A DNA stretch of 18,867 bases, taken from DATFNV01 sp035266225. Lineage in GTDB: Bacteria; Planctomycetota; Planctomycetia; Gemmatales; Gemmataceae. A model generated the notes under the pieces. The model was not told the origin of the DNA and ran no database searches. It saw nothing but the letters and a program-made list of their open reading frames with translations. A program made the position numbers and the translations under genes. The number at the start of each line of letters is the position of its first letter. The first letter of the stretch is position 1. Of the stretch, positions 1 through 7,731 are shown in pieces. The stretch lies in NCBI GenBank assembly GCA_035266225.1, contig DATFNV010000414.1:1-18867 (forward strand), given 5' to 3'.

Positions 1-1548
1 GAACTGGCCAAGGGGCACGGGTCGAAGGACGCCGTGTGCGGCGCCGTCGGCCACGTCGGCGGGGCGCTGACCGCCAGCGCCGGCACCGTGGTCTGGGGCC
101 TCGGCCTGATGGTTTTCGCCGAGTTCGCCAAGGTGCGCTGCGCCGGCCCGGCCATCGCCCTCTCCCTCGTCGTGGCCCTCGTCGCGTCGCTGACCCTCAC
201 GCCCGCCCTCCTCACCCTGCTCGGCCGAAAGGTCTTCTGGCCCGGCCGGCGGCCGACGCGCGCCGACCTCGGCCACGGCAGCTTCTGGGACCGCGCCAGC
301 CGCCTCGTCGTCGCCCGCCCCGTCGCGGTCATCGTCTCCTGCCTGGTCGTGCTGGTGCCCCTGGCCGTGGTCGGCTACCGCCTGAAGCCGAACTACAAGC
401 CCATGGGCGAATTGCGGCCCAGCGCCGAGAGCATGCGCGGCCTCGATGTGATCCGGCAGCGCTTCACGCCCGGCGAAACCGGGCCGATCACGGTGCTGCT
501 CACCTCGTCCACCGACTGGGATAGCCCCGAGGGGCGGCGCGTCCTGTCGCACTTGAGCCTGGGCTTCGGCTTCCTGAAGAACGTGGCCGAGGTGCGCAGC
601 CTGACGCAACCGCTCGGCGCCCCGCTGCCGCAGCTCCCGCGCGTGCCGCAAACCGAAGCGCGGGGGCTCTTCGGCGGCTTGCTCAGGTCGGTGCAGAAGA
701 ACGTGGACGACGTGTGTGAGCGGACCGACCGTAGCACGCGCGAATTCTACCTGGCGACGCTGCCGGACGCGCCGAACGATCAGAAATACGTCACGCGCCT
801 CGACGTGGTCCTGGGCTCCGACCCATTTGCGCCGCAGAGCAGCGACACACTCGAGCTGATTCAGACCTGGCTGAGGGACGAGCTGCCGCGGCAGTCGGCG
901 GGGCTCGGCAGCGTGGGCGCGGAGTGCTACGGCGTGACGGTCAACGCCCGCGACCTGGCACGGGTGACCGAGAAGGATCGGGGGCGCGTCAACTTCCTGG
1001 TGGTCGGCGGCATCCTGGTGATCCTGGTGGCGCTGGTGCGACGGCTGTGGCTGGCGGTGTACCTGCTGGCGACGGTCCTGGTCAGTTACCTGGCGGCGCT
1101 GGGGGCGACGGCCCTGGCCGGGACGCTGTGGGCCGGCCGGCCGCTGGGCGAAGTCGATTGGCGCGTGCCGTTCTTCTTGTTTACGATCCTGGTGGCCGTC
1201 GGCGAGGATTACAACATCCTGATCATCGACCGCTTCCTGAAGGAGCGGAAGCGGCGCGGCACCGACGAGGGGATGCGGCGGGCGCTGGCACGGACCGGCG
1301 GCACGATCACGTCCTGCGGCCTGATCATGGCGGGCACCTTCGCCACCCTGATGTTTGGCGGGCTGGGGACGCTGGTGCAGTGCGGCTTCGCCCTGGCCTT
1401 CGGCGTGCTGCTGGACACGTTCGTGGTGCGGCCGTTCCTGGTGCCGGCCTTCACGCTGCTCGTCTGGCGCCGCAATTACCCGGAGCCGTCGTGGGCGGAA
1501 GACGACCTGTTCCGGGTGCCGCGCCGCACGGCACGGCGGGCGGCGTGA
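1..1548 (+). CDS. MMPL/RND-family transporter, C-terminal part (5' end outside window)
   Basis: This is an inner-membrane, proton-driven exporter of the MMPL branch of the RND superfamily; the substrate cannot be told from sequence. The frame is open from base 1, so the true start lies upstream and 515 residues are visible. Residues ~15-75 are the end of the first membrane block (hydrophobic helices ending L-T-P-A-L-L-T-L-L-G). A membrane helix at ~100-122 leads into the second extracytoplasmic domain (~125-325). The second block of membrane helices runs from ~330 to ~490. It contains G-E-D403-Y404, the Asp-Tyr pair that in MmpL proteins belongs to the proton relay, followed by the usual basic loop and a T-G-G-T-I-T-S-C-G-L helix. 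The first Asp-Tyr pair would be upstream of the window. The C-terminus is short and basic. Family assignment is firm; a lipid or hopanoid-like cargo would be a guess. Confidence 0.88.
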   Translation, partial: ELAKGHGSKDAVCGAVGHVGGALTASAGTVVWGLGLMVFAEFAKVRCAGPAIALSLVVALVASLTLTPALLTLLGRKVFWPGRRPTRADLGHGSFWDRASRLVVARPVAVIVSCLVVLVPLAVVGYRLKPNYKPMGELRPSAESMRGLDVIRQRFTPGETGPITVLLTSSTDWDSPEGRRVLSHLSLGFGFLKNVAEVRSLTQPLGAPLPQLPRVPQTEARGLFGGLLRSVQKNVDDVCERTDRSTREFYLATLPDAPNDQKYVTRLDVVLGSDPFAPQSSDTLELIQTWLRDELPRQSAGLGSVGAECYGVTVNARDLARVTEKDRGRVNFLVVGGILVILVALVRRLWLAVYLLATVLVSYLAALGATALAGTLWAGRPLGEVDWRVPFFLFTILVAVGEDYNILIIDRFLKERKRRGTDEGMRRALARTGGTITSCGLIMAGTFATLMFGGLGTLVQCGFALAFGVLLDTFVVRPFLVPAFTLLVWRRNYPEPSWAEDDLFRVPRRTARRAA

Positions 1549-1582
1549 GCAGCGCCCAGCAATCCCTTTCCCTTTTCCGAAA

Positions 1583-1627
1583 GCCGCTTGCGGCTTCGCA
1601 GGGTTAATCCGCGAAGCCGCAAGCGGC
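1583..1627. repeat. Perfect 17-bp inverted repeat, REP-like hairpin
   Basis: The arms gccgcttgcggcttcgc (1583-1599) and its exact complement (1611-1627) flank an 11-base loop. Each arm is itself nearly palindromic (aagccgc/gcggctt around two bases), so a cloverleaf or cruciform is also possible. It lies 35 bp after the MMPL stop codon. There is no T-run on either side, so a classical intrinsic terminator is unlikely. A repetitive extragenic palindrome or an RNA-stabilising 3' hairpin fits better. Confidence 0.75.
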
Positions 1628-1812
1628 GGAATCATTGGACAACTCCCCCGGCCCGGTCTACTCTTAAGCGGCAAGCAGAATGACTCCGTGCGGCCGCCGA
1701 TCCCATCTCCGGCCGCGACCTTCTGCCGCCCGCCCAAATTCCCGTTTCGCCAGCAGAGGCGCGGGCCCCACCTGCGCACAGGCTCCAGAGCACACCGACG
1801 AGGGAACCGACC

Positions 1813-4281
1813 ATGAGTCGCCGCTTCTGGCAGAACATTTTCCGCCCACTATCGTCCCCCATCCGCGACTCCCGCCGGGCGAGCTTCCGGCCCCGGTTGG
1901 AAGCCCTGGAGGAACTGGTGCTCCCTAGCGGCGTGACCTTCGTTCCCACCCACGTCCTGGCCGGCCATCCCCTGGCGTCGAACCAGGCGAACGCCGGCAC
2001 GCCCTACGGCCTCAATCCCTCCCAGGTCCGCCAAGCCTACGGCTTCAACCAGATCACCTTCGCCAACGGCACCGTCAGCGGCAACGGCGCCGGCGAAACC
2101 ATCGCTCTCGTCGAGGCCTACGACGACCCCAGCATCGCCAACGACCTGACGGTGTTCGATCAGCAGTTCGGCCTGGCAGCACCGCCGAGTTTCGTCAAGG
2201 CCGGCATCGACGCCAACGGCAACGCCTCGACCACGCGGATGCCCGCCGCCGACTCCGGCTGGGCGGGAGAGATCGAACTGGACGTGGAATGGGCCCACGC
2301 CATGGCGCCCGGGGCGAGCCTCCTGCTGGTCGAGGCCAACAGCGCCTCCGACTCCGACCTGATGAACGCCGTGAACTACGCCCGGCAGCAGCCCGGCGTC
2401 GTCACGGTGTCGATGAGTTGGGGGGCCGGCGAGTTCTCCGGGGAGCAGTCGTACGACAGTTACTTCACCACGCCGGCCGGGCACGGCGGCGTCACCTTCT
2501 TTGGCTCGTCGGGCGACAGCGGCTCGCCCGCCATCTGGCCCGCCCTGTCCACCCACGTCGTCGCCGTCGGCGGCACCTCCCTGAGCGTCAATTCCCAGGG
2601 CACCTACCTGGGCGAAACGGCCTGGTCCGGCAGCGGCGGCAGCCTCAGCACCGTGCTCTCGCAGCCGGGCTACCAGCAGGGGCTGACGATCCACAGCGGC
2701 ACCAGCGTCATCTCGGCCAACGGCCGGCGGGCCGGCCCCGACGTGGCCTATGATGCGGATCCGAATACGGGTGTCGCGGTCTACGGCACCTACGGCTGGG
2801 GCGGCTGGGCCCAGGTGGGCGGCACCAGCGCCGCGGCGCCGCAGTGGGCCGCCCTGGTGGCCATCGCCGACCAGGGGCGGGCGCTGGCCGGCCAGGGCTC
2901 GCTCGACGGCTTCACCCAGACCCTGCCGGCCCTGTATCAATTGCCCGCGGGCGACTTCCACGACGTCACCAGCGGCGGCAACGGCGGCTACCAGGCCGGG
3001 CCCGGCTACGACCTCGTCACCGGTCGAGGCGCCCCCGTCGCCAACCTCGTCGTCAGCGGCCTGGTCGGCGGCACGACTCAGCCGCCCGGCGGCACCAGCC
3101 AACCGCCCACCGTCGCCACGGCGGCCCACGTCGTCTCCCAAACGTCCACGACGGTCAGCCTGAGCGTGCTGGGCAAAGACAGCGCTGGCGAGCCGAGCCT
3201 GACCTACACCTGGAAAATGGTTGGCACGGCGCCCGCCTCGGTCGCGTTCAGCGCCAACGGGTACAACGCGGCCAAGAATACGACGGTCACCTTCGGCGCC
3301 GCGGGGAGTTACACCTTCCAGGTCACCATCACCGACCCGGCCGGCCTGGGTGTCACCAGCCAGGTCACCGTCAACGTCAACGCGGTCCTCACCTCCGTGA
3401 GCGTCTCGCCGGGCACGGTGACCGTGGCCCCCGGCGGCAAGCAGCAATTCACCGCCACCGCGAAGGACCAGTTCGGGAACGCCCTGGCGTCGCAACCGCA
3501 TTTCACCTGGTCCGCCTCCGGCGCCGGGACGGTCGGCAGCTCGGGGCTGTTTACCGCGGCGAACGCGCCGGGCGGCGCGGCGGTCAAGGCGGTCGCGGGC
3601 GGCGTCACCGGCTCGGCCACGGTCACCGTCGCGACCAGCTCGGTGCTCTTCAGCGACAACTTCACGTCCGGCGCGGGTAACTGGACGGTGACCAGCGGCG
3701 ACTGGGACTACGCCCTGGTCAACGTCAACGGCAACAACCGCCTGCTGGTCGCCAACGACGGCTACACGGTCAGCCGCGCCGTGGCCGGCCAGTCCTCCTG
3801 GACCAACTACAGCTACCAGGCCACGCTGAACATCGACGCCTTCTCCGCGGGCAGCGCCAGCCTCCTGGCCCGGGTTCAGGATAATACGCACCTGTATTTC
3901 TTCGGCTACAACGTGGCCCTGGGCGAGTGGATGATCGCCCTGCGCAACGGCGCGACCGTGACCATCCTGGCCACGAGCGCGCCCTACGCCTTCCAGTTCG
4001 ACCAGGATTACACGGTCCGCGCCGACCTCAACGGCAGCGCGCTGAAGTTGTACGTCGGCGGGATCCTCGAAGTAGCCACCACCGATGCGACTTACGCGAG
4101 CGGCCAGATCGGCTTCACGGCCACCAACGCCGTGGCGCTGCTCGACGACGTGGTCGTGACGGGCCTGGCCGGCGCCGCCAAGGTGACAACCACGGGCGGC
4201 GGGGCTACCCACGCCTACGACGCCGTGTTCGCGTCGCTCTTCAATCAGACCAGCCTGCGGCGCGGCTGGGGTGGCGCGTGA
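1813..4281 (+). CDS. Secreted sedolisin-type (S53) serine-carboxyl peptidase with Ig-like and LamG-like domains
   Basis: This is a predicted extracellular endopeptidase of 822 residues. Residues 1-40 hold a basic stretch and the R-P-R-L-E-A-L-E-E-L-V-L-P-S pattern seen on exported planctomycete proteins. The S53 domain covers ~65-412. It has the catalytic pair E153 and D157 (E-x-x-x-D), the oxyanion D235 in S-S-G-D-S-G, the nucleophile S339 in G-G-T-S-A-A-A-P, and the C-terminal calcium site D381-F-H-D384-V with G-x-G-Y-D after it. All key residues are present, so it should be active. The ~150-residue propeptide usual in sedolisins is missing: the catalytic domain begins about 60 residues in. 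A PKD/Ig-like domain (~430-525), a BIG2-like domain (~527-611) and a LamG/concanavalin-like sandwich (~612-790) follow, suggesting adhesion or glycan binding. A GAGGG Shine-Dalgarno about 9 bases upstream supports the start. The gene converges on the reverse-strand YbjQ gene with 10 bp between. Confidence 0.9.
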   Translation: MSRRFWQNIFRPLSSPIRDSRRASFRPRLEALEELVLPSGVTFVPTHVLAGHPLASNQANAGTPYGLNPSQVRQAYGFNQITFANGTVSGNGAGETIALVEAYDDPSIANDLTVFDQQFGLAAPPSFVKAGIDANGNASTTRMPAADSGWAGEIELDVEWAHAMAPGASLLLVEANSASDSDLMNAVNYARQQPGVVTVSMSWGAGEFSGEQSYDSYFTTPAGHGGVTFFGSSGDSGSPAIWPALSTHVVAVGGTSLSVNSQGTYLGETAWSGSGGSLSTVLSQPGYQQGLTIHSGTSVISANGRRAGPDVAYDADPNTGVAVYGTYGWGGWAQVGGTSAAAPQWAALVAIADQGRALAGQGSLDGFTQTLPALYQLPAGDFHDVTSGGNGGYQAGPGYDLVTGRGAPVANLVVSGLVGGTTQPPGGTSQPPTVATAAHVVSQTSTTVSLSVLGKDSAGEPSLTYTWKMVGTAPASVAFSANGYNAAKNTTVTFGAAGSYTFQVTITDPAGLGVTSQVTVNVNAVLTSVSVSPGTVTVAPGGKQQFTATAKDQFGNALASQPHFTWSASGAGTVGSSGLFTAANAPGGAAVKAVAGGVTGSATVTVATSSVLFSDNFTSGAGNWTVTSGDWDYALVNVNGNNRLLVANDGYTVSRAVAGQSSWTNYSYQATLNIDAFSAGSASLLARVQDNTHLYFFGYNVALGEWMIALRNGATVTILATSAPYAFQFDQDYTVRADLNGSALKLYVGGILEVATTDATYASGQIGFTATNAVALLDDVVVTGLAGAAKVTTTGGGATHAYDAVFASLFNQTSLRRGWGGA

Positions 4282-4291
4282 CCCGGGGGGG

Positions 4292-4612
4292 TCAGGCGGG
4301 CGCCAGCTTGACGGCGGTCCCGTAGGCCAGCACCTCCGTGACGCCCTGGTTGAACTCGGTGGCGTCGTAGCGCATGCCGAGGACCGCGTCCGCCCCGCGC
4401 TCCCGGGCGTGCTGCACCATGCGCTCGTAGGCCTCCTCGCGGGCCGCCTCGCAGACCTCCGCGTAGGCTTCGATGTTGCCGCCGACCATCTGCTTCAGCC
4501 CACCCAGGAATCCCTGGGCGATGCTCGGGGATCGGACCACAATGCCCCGCACGATGCCGACGTAGCCGGCAATCGAATGCCCGGCGATCTCGTTCCCGGT
4601 CGTGACGATCAT
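4292..4612 (-). CDS. YbjQ/UPF0145 family protein (heavy-metal-binding-like domain)
   Basis: This is a small 106-residue cytoplasmic protein of the UPF0145 (YbjQ) family, whose members form ring-like oligomers; the biochemical role is unsettled. It shows the family pattern: an N-terminal M-I-V-T-T-G-N-E-I-A-G strand, a G-I-V-V-R-S segment, a helix with E-A-Y-A-E-V and E-A-Y-E-R-M, and the end A-D-A-V-L-G-M-R-Y-D followed by V-L-A-Y-G-T-A-V. The reading frame stays open further upstream (to 4759), but the start at 4612 gives the normal family length. It also has a GAGGG Shine-Dalgarno about 9 bases before it, so the longer version is rejected. It is the last gene of a reverse-strand run after the CPBP protease. 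The 130-bp gap and a possible extended -10 (4677-4685) suggest it may also have its own promoter. Confidence 0.87.
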   Translation of the reverse strand: MIVTTGNEIAGHSIAGYVGIVRGIVVRSPSIAQGFLGGLKQMVGGNIEAYAEVCEAAREEAYERMVQHARERGADAVLGMRYDATEFNQGVTEVLAYGTAVKLAPA

Positions 4613-4676
4613 GGCAGGTTCCCTCGACGTTGACACCACGGACAAGTAAAGGCCCGGCGGCTCGCTGGAATCGGCC

Positions 4677-4685
4677 ATCTTAGCA
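4677..4685 (-). promoter_or_regulatory. Possible extended -10 promoter element for the YbjQ-family gene
   Basis: The reverse strand reads TGC-TAAGAT, an extended -10 form (TGn then 5 of 6 matches to TATAAT), 65 bases before the start at 4612. No good -35 is visible, which is acceptable for extended -10 promoters. It is a single motif and could be chance. Confidence 0.3.
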
Positions 4686-4742
4686 CACGCGCGGGCCGCG
4701 GGGGCACCCACTTTTCGCGAAGTCCCCGTTGGGGAGCGGGGC

Positions 4743-5471
4743 TCATCCCATTCTGACACCGACGACCACGTCGTACAGGGCGTGGGCGCCGGCGGCGACG
4801 CCGAAGCCGCGGAGGCGGTAGACCACGGCGAAGTACAGGCCGGCCAGCGTGCGGAACACGAAGACGGAGCGCTCGAACGGCTCCCCGAACGGGCCGACGT
4901 GGTGCGCCGCCGAGAAGAGCGCCGCCGACAGGAGGGCCGCCGCCGACACCGCCACGAGGCTCGGCAGCAGGGCCAGCCGCATCACGATCACCAACCCGGA
5001 AAAGAGGAGCAGGCGGAACAGCACTTCTTCGTAGATGCCGGCGCCGATGAAGGTGACGGCCTGCCCAATCGCCTCCGCGCGCGCCTCACCCAAGGCTAGC
5101 CGAATGCCGAAGTGCTCGAGGACCGGCCCCAGCGCCCGGCTCAATCCCCACAGACCGAGTGCGAAGAAGACGGTCTCGATCACCATGCCGCTGACGACGC
5201 CGACGAGGTCTTGCGGCCTCTTGCCCCGCGCCGCGTAGCTCCAGCCGAGGAAGAAGAGGGCGATCAGCAGCGGCGGGGCGTAGGCGAACTTGAAGCCGAC
5301 CTCCTGCAACCCCCAGTGCAGCCAGGCGTCGGCGCCGTTGCGCAGGGCGTCGGGGTGCGGCCCCCCCAGCCAGAAAATGCCGCCCTCGTAGGCCACCAGC
5401 AGGGGAAGCAGGAAGAGGAGCGACGGCCAGGGGTGGCGCGTCGCCTGGTAGTACGGGACCTTGGCGGGCAT
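4743..5471 (-). CDS. CPBP-family (CAAX/Abi-type) intramembrane metalloprotease
   Basis: This is a 242-residue multi-spanning membrane protein of the CPBP/Abi glutamic-type intramembrane protease family. Hydrophobic segments lie at about 17-36, 65-80, 90-113, 138-170, 172-190 and 204-220. The three family motifs are present and in order: E148-E149-V-L-F-R153 (EExxxR), the F-x-x-x-H motif ending at H190-H191, and a last H230 in H-A-L-Y-D with Asp where Asn or Asp is usual. Activity is therefore plausible. Substrates in planctomycetes are unknown; elsewhere the family handles prenylated proteins, bacteriocin processing or immunity. The start has a GAGGGG Shine-Dalgarno close in front of it. Only 23 bp separate it from the HD-GYP-like gene upstream, so the two are probably co-transcribed. 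Confidence 0.88.
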   Translation of the reverse strand: MPAKVPYYQATRHPWPSLLFLLPLLVAYEGGIFWLGGPHPDALRNGADAWLHWGLQEVGFKFAYAPPLLIALFFLGWSYAARGKRPQDLVGVVSGMVIETVFFALGLWGLSRALGPVLEHFGIRLALGEARAEAIGQAVTFIGAGIYEEVLFRLLLFSGLVIVMRLALLPSLVAVSAAALLSAALFSAAHHVGPFGEPFERSVFVFRTLAGLYFAVVYRLRGFGVAAGAHALYDVVVGVRMG

Positions 5472-5494
5472 GACCCCCTCGCTTCGTCAAGATG

Positions 5495-6949
5495 TCAGGC
5501 CCATTCCGGGTAGTGCATGCCGAGCAACTCGCGGCGCTCCGCCGACGGCAGGGCACGCACGATGCTGTGGCTGTCGCACTGGGCCAAATCGACGTGCGTC
5601 GGCGCCGCCAGCGGCTGCCCTTGCGGGTCGGTCAGCAGCGCCACCACCGGCCGCGCCGGCGTGTTCAGGTCGCGTCGGCCGACGTGCGTCGCCACCACCA
5701 CGCCGGCCGAGCCGTCGGCCATTTCGACCGCCGAGCCAACCGGGTAGAAGGACAGTTGCAGCAGCCGCTCGGCGTGTCCCTTGTCGAGGGCGCCGGACTC
5801 GGCCAGCAGCAGCGTATCGGTCAGGGCGGTGCGCGTCTCGCGGGCGGGGCGGTGGGGCCGCGGGCAGCAGAGGGCGGCGTAAGTGTCGCAGACGGCCAGC
5901 AGCCGGGCCAGCGCCGACACCTGCATCTCGCGGAGGCCGGCGGGGTAGCCGGTGCCGTCGAGCCGCTCGTGGTGGGCCGCCGCCGCGTCCGCCAGCCAGC
6001 CGGCGTCGGGCAGCAGCTGCCGAACCAACTCGGCGCCGACCCGCGGGTGCGTCTCGAGGATCCGACGGCCGCCGTCGTCCAGCGGCCCCGGCTGGGCCAG
6101 CACCATCGGGGGCACCCGCAGCATCCCGATGTCAAAGACCAGGGCCGCGAGGACTGCCTCGGGAGTGCGGTGCCGCAACTCGGGATCCTGGCGCACCACC
6201 CGGGCCACCACCTGGGCCACCGTGAGGCTGTGGCAAGCGACGCAGCGCGCCGGGGCGTCCGGCGAGGCGTACAGGAAGCGCAGCGGCAGGGTCTCCTGCG
6301 CCTCGGCGGTCAGCGCCTCGGCCAGGGCCGTGAACGCAGCCACGTCGGTCGCCTCGCCGTTGGCCAGGGCGCTCAGCAAGCCGGCCAGCGTGTCGATACG
6401 CTCCGCCCACTGACGCCGCCGGGCGACGGACCCGGCGAGGATCGCCACGCGCTGGGCGACGACGTGCAGGATGGCTTCGAGGCCGTCACAGAGTTTCAGC
6501 TGGGCGCTGGGGGCGTTCGGGAATGCCTGCACCATGCGCAACATCGACTCGGTCATCGCCGCGGTGTCGCTGTAGAAGCGATCCAGGGGGCTTCCCCCGG
6601 CCTGCTGCGGCGACACCCCCTCGGGATCCAGGTGGTCGGCGAGGGGCCGCAACTGGGCGAGCAATTCGCGGCCGCGCTCGATGACACGGCGGGCGCGGCC
6701 GGTCAGCTGCGTCGGAAAGACTTTCGCCGGCCCCGCGTCGGTGTCGCCCAGCTGTCGCAGCGAGGCATCGACGAGGACGTCGTACTCGGTGCCGGCCGAC
6801 GCCTTGTGCCGGAGCACCTCCAGGCGGGCGCCGTCGTCGCCGGCCAGGGCGGCGGCCGCGGAGCCGGCTTCGTTGGCCAGCCCCTGGGCCTGCTCCAGCC
6901 GCTGCCGTAGTGCCGCGATCTTCCCCAGCAGTGTTTGCGTCTCGGTCAT
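5495..6949 (-). CDS. HD-GYP-like domain protein with a degenerate HD motif
   Basis: This is a 484-residue cytoplasmic protein. Residues ~1-40 form a coiled coil and ~40-215 are helical. The HD-GYP-like domain spans ~230-385. The conserved H-H-E-R-L-D-G-T-G-Y-P-A-G-L motif is intact (H326-H327), as are T-H-P-R-V-G-A and the late Asp in C-D-T-Y-A-A-L. The signature HDIGK, however, reads F272-D273-I-G-M: the first metal-ligand His is Phe and the Lys is Met. HD-GYP enzymes hydrolyse cyclic-di-GMP, so this copy may be a sensor or have changed activity. The C-terminal ~90 residues look like a small beta-rich domain. I chose the start at 6949 because the coiled coil begins there and GGGGGA lies 7 bases upstream. 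The frame stays open to 7078, where an AGGGG precedes an alternative ATG. It probably leads the operon with the CPBP gene. Confidence 0.82.
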   Translation of the reverse strand: MTETQTLLGKIAALRQRLEQAQGLANEAGSAAAALAGDDGARLEVLRHKASAGTEYDVLVDASLRQLGDTDAGPAKVFPTQLTGRARRVIERGRELLAQLRPLADHLDPEGVSPQQAGGSPLDRFYSDTAAMTESMLRMVQAFPNAPSAQLKLCDGLEAILHVVAQRVAILAGSVARRRQWAERIDTLAGLLSALANGEATDVAAFTALAEALTAEAQETLPLRFLYASPDAPARCVACHSLTVAQVVARVVRQDPELRHRTPEAVLAALVFDIGMLRVPPMVLAQPGPLDDGGRRILETHPRVGAELVRQLLPDAGWLADAAAAHHERLDGTGYPAGLREMQVSALARLLAVCDTYAALCCPRPHRPARETRTALTDTLLLAESGALDKGHAERLLQLSFYPVGSAVEMADGSAGVVVATHVGRRDLNTPARPVVALLTDPQGQPLAAPTHVDLAQCDSHSIVRALPSAERRELLGMHYPEWA

Positions 6950-7126
6950 CCCTCGGTCCCCCGCTTGACCAGCCTCGCCCGCCGGCGCCATGGCCGCGTC
7001 GGCAGAAGCGCACGTCTGCTTTATCGGCACATCGGCGCGGCTGACTTGAGGAGGGCTGACGAAAGAACATCCGTGCATTCGTGCCCCTGGAAAGGGCGCG
7101 TTGGCTTCCCCGGAGGCCGCCCCGAG

Positions 7127-7180
7127 GGTTTGCTCACATCCGGGGGGTGCTCACATTCCAGCGCGAATTGTGAGCAAACC
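7127..7180. repeat. TGCTCACA repeat cluster with a 12-bp perfect inverted repeat
   Basis: The 12-mer ggtttgctcaca (7127-7138) and its exact complement (7169-7180) flank a third, direct copy gtgctcacattcc (7147-7159). Three binding-site-like copies in 54 bp, just upstream of the HD-GYP-like gene, suggest an operator or a folded leader. No known regulator is recognised. Confidence 0.6.
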
Positions 7181-7360
7181 CGCTCGCAGGCACAACTCCT
7201 TTCCTTGCTGTGCTGTTACTTGCGCCTTCACTTTTCGAGCCGGCAGGGCAAGGTTCGAGAGCGCGGGCCGCTGGGTAAGACTCCCGTGGCACGGCCACAC
7301 GGCACGGCGCCCCCCCGGCCGCGTCCGGCGTTCCTTCGCCGCGCCGGGTGTGCCGGGAGC

Positions 7361-7392
7361 CGATTCGTTTCACGGGCCGGTGAAACGAATCG
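7361..7392. repeat. 13-bp perfect inverted repeat, CGATTCGTTTCAC hairpin
   Basis: The arms cgattcgtttcac (7361-7373) and gtgaaacgaatcg (7380-7392) flank a six-base loop (7374-7379). The same core TTCGTTTCA recurs at 7442-7450, and its complement TGAAACGA at 7483-7490. The pair can form a hairpin, or it can be a dyad-symmetric protein site. Confidence 0.7.
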
Positions 7393-7440
7393 CATTTCCC
7401 GATGTCCTTGTCCTTCCCCGCCTTGCGCCGTCCACAACCC

Positions 7441-7490
7441 ATTCGTTTCACGACTTTGGTAGACACCCCTTCGGGGGGGCAATGAAACGA
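7441..7490. repeat. Second TTCGTTTCA pair enclosing a CCCC-TTCG-GGGG hairpin
   Basis: tcgtttca (7443-7450) and its complement tgaaacga (7483-7490) enclose a very stable small hairpin: cccc (7466-7469), a TTCG tetraloop (7470-7473) and gggg (7474-7477). This makes a nested stem, and it repeats the arm sequence of the hairpin 50 bp to the left. It could be a small structured RNA or a multi-site regulatory region. Confidence 0.55.
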
Positions 7491-7658
7491 TTCGTCAGGG
7501 AGGAAATTCGGCCGAAGCGACGCGCGGGGTCAACCTCCAGCTCAACCGGAGACCGGACCCAGTGACTGTCACTCCGCTTTGAACCAAGCTCCGCGCCGGC
7601 TGCTACCCGTCGTTGAACCAGGCGGGTGTGTTCAAGTTGCGGGACTATTTGTTCCGCA

Positions 7659-7731
7659 AACGGCTTCCCTGATTGACACCGCTCTTCGGCGGGTTATCAT
7701 CGGCTATCGCTTGACCAGCAAGGAAGCCGTT
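7659..7731. repeat. 10-bp inverted repeat flanking the 7673-7700 promoter
   Basis: aacggcttcc (7659-7668) and ggaagccgtt (7722-7731) are exact complements. They sit on either side of the TTGACA/TATCAT promoter, as expected for paired operator half-sites or for the ends of a small insertion. The short length makes chance possible. Confidence 0.45.
7673..7700 (+). promoter_or_regulatory. Sigma70-type promoter upstream of the broken GNAT/TGT-like gene
   Basis: TTGACA (7673-7678, exact consensus) is separated by 16 bases from TATCAT (7695-7700, 5 of 6). It points rightward and ends 65 bases before the ATG at 7766. It is the clearest promoter in the window and probably drove the locus now reduced to a pseudogene. 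Confidence 0.6.

Noticed and set aside
1583..1627. Intrinsic terminator for the MMPL gene
   Set aside because: The stem is strong but no T-run follows, so it was listed as a REP-like repeat.
1849..4212. Long reverse-strand open frame (787 codons) opposite the sedolisin gene
   Set aside because: It is Gly/Arg/Val/Asp-rich with no recognisable domain and lies wholly opposite a gene with intact catalytic motifs; it is a GC-rich mirror frame.
6950..7078. N-terminal extension of the HD-GYP-like protein to an ATG at 7078
   Set aside because: The extension is low in structure, and the start at 6949 fits the coiled-coil start with a GGGGGA site. It is not excluded, because AGGGG precedes the 7078 start.
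7127..7490. CRISPR array
   Set aside because: The repeats are short, mostly inverted, irregularly spaced and without unique spacers of equal length; no cas genes are present.
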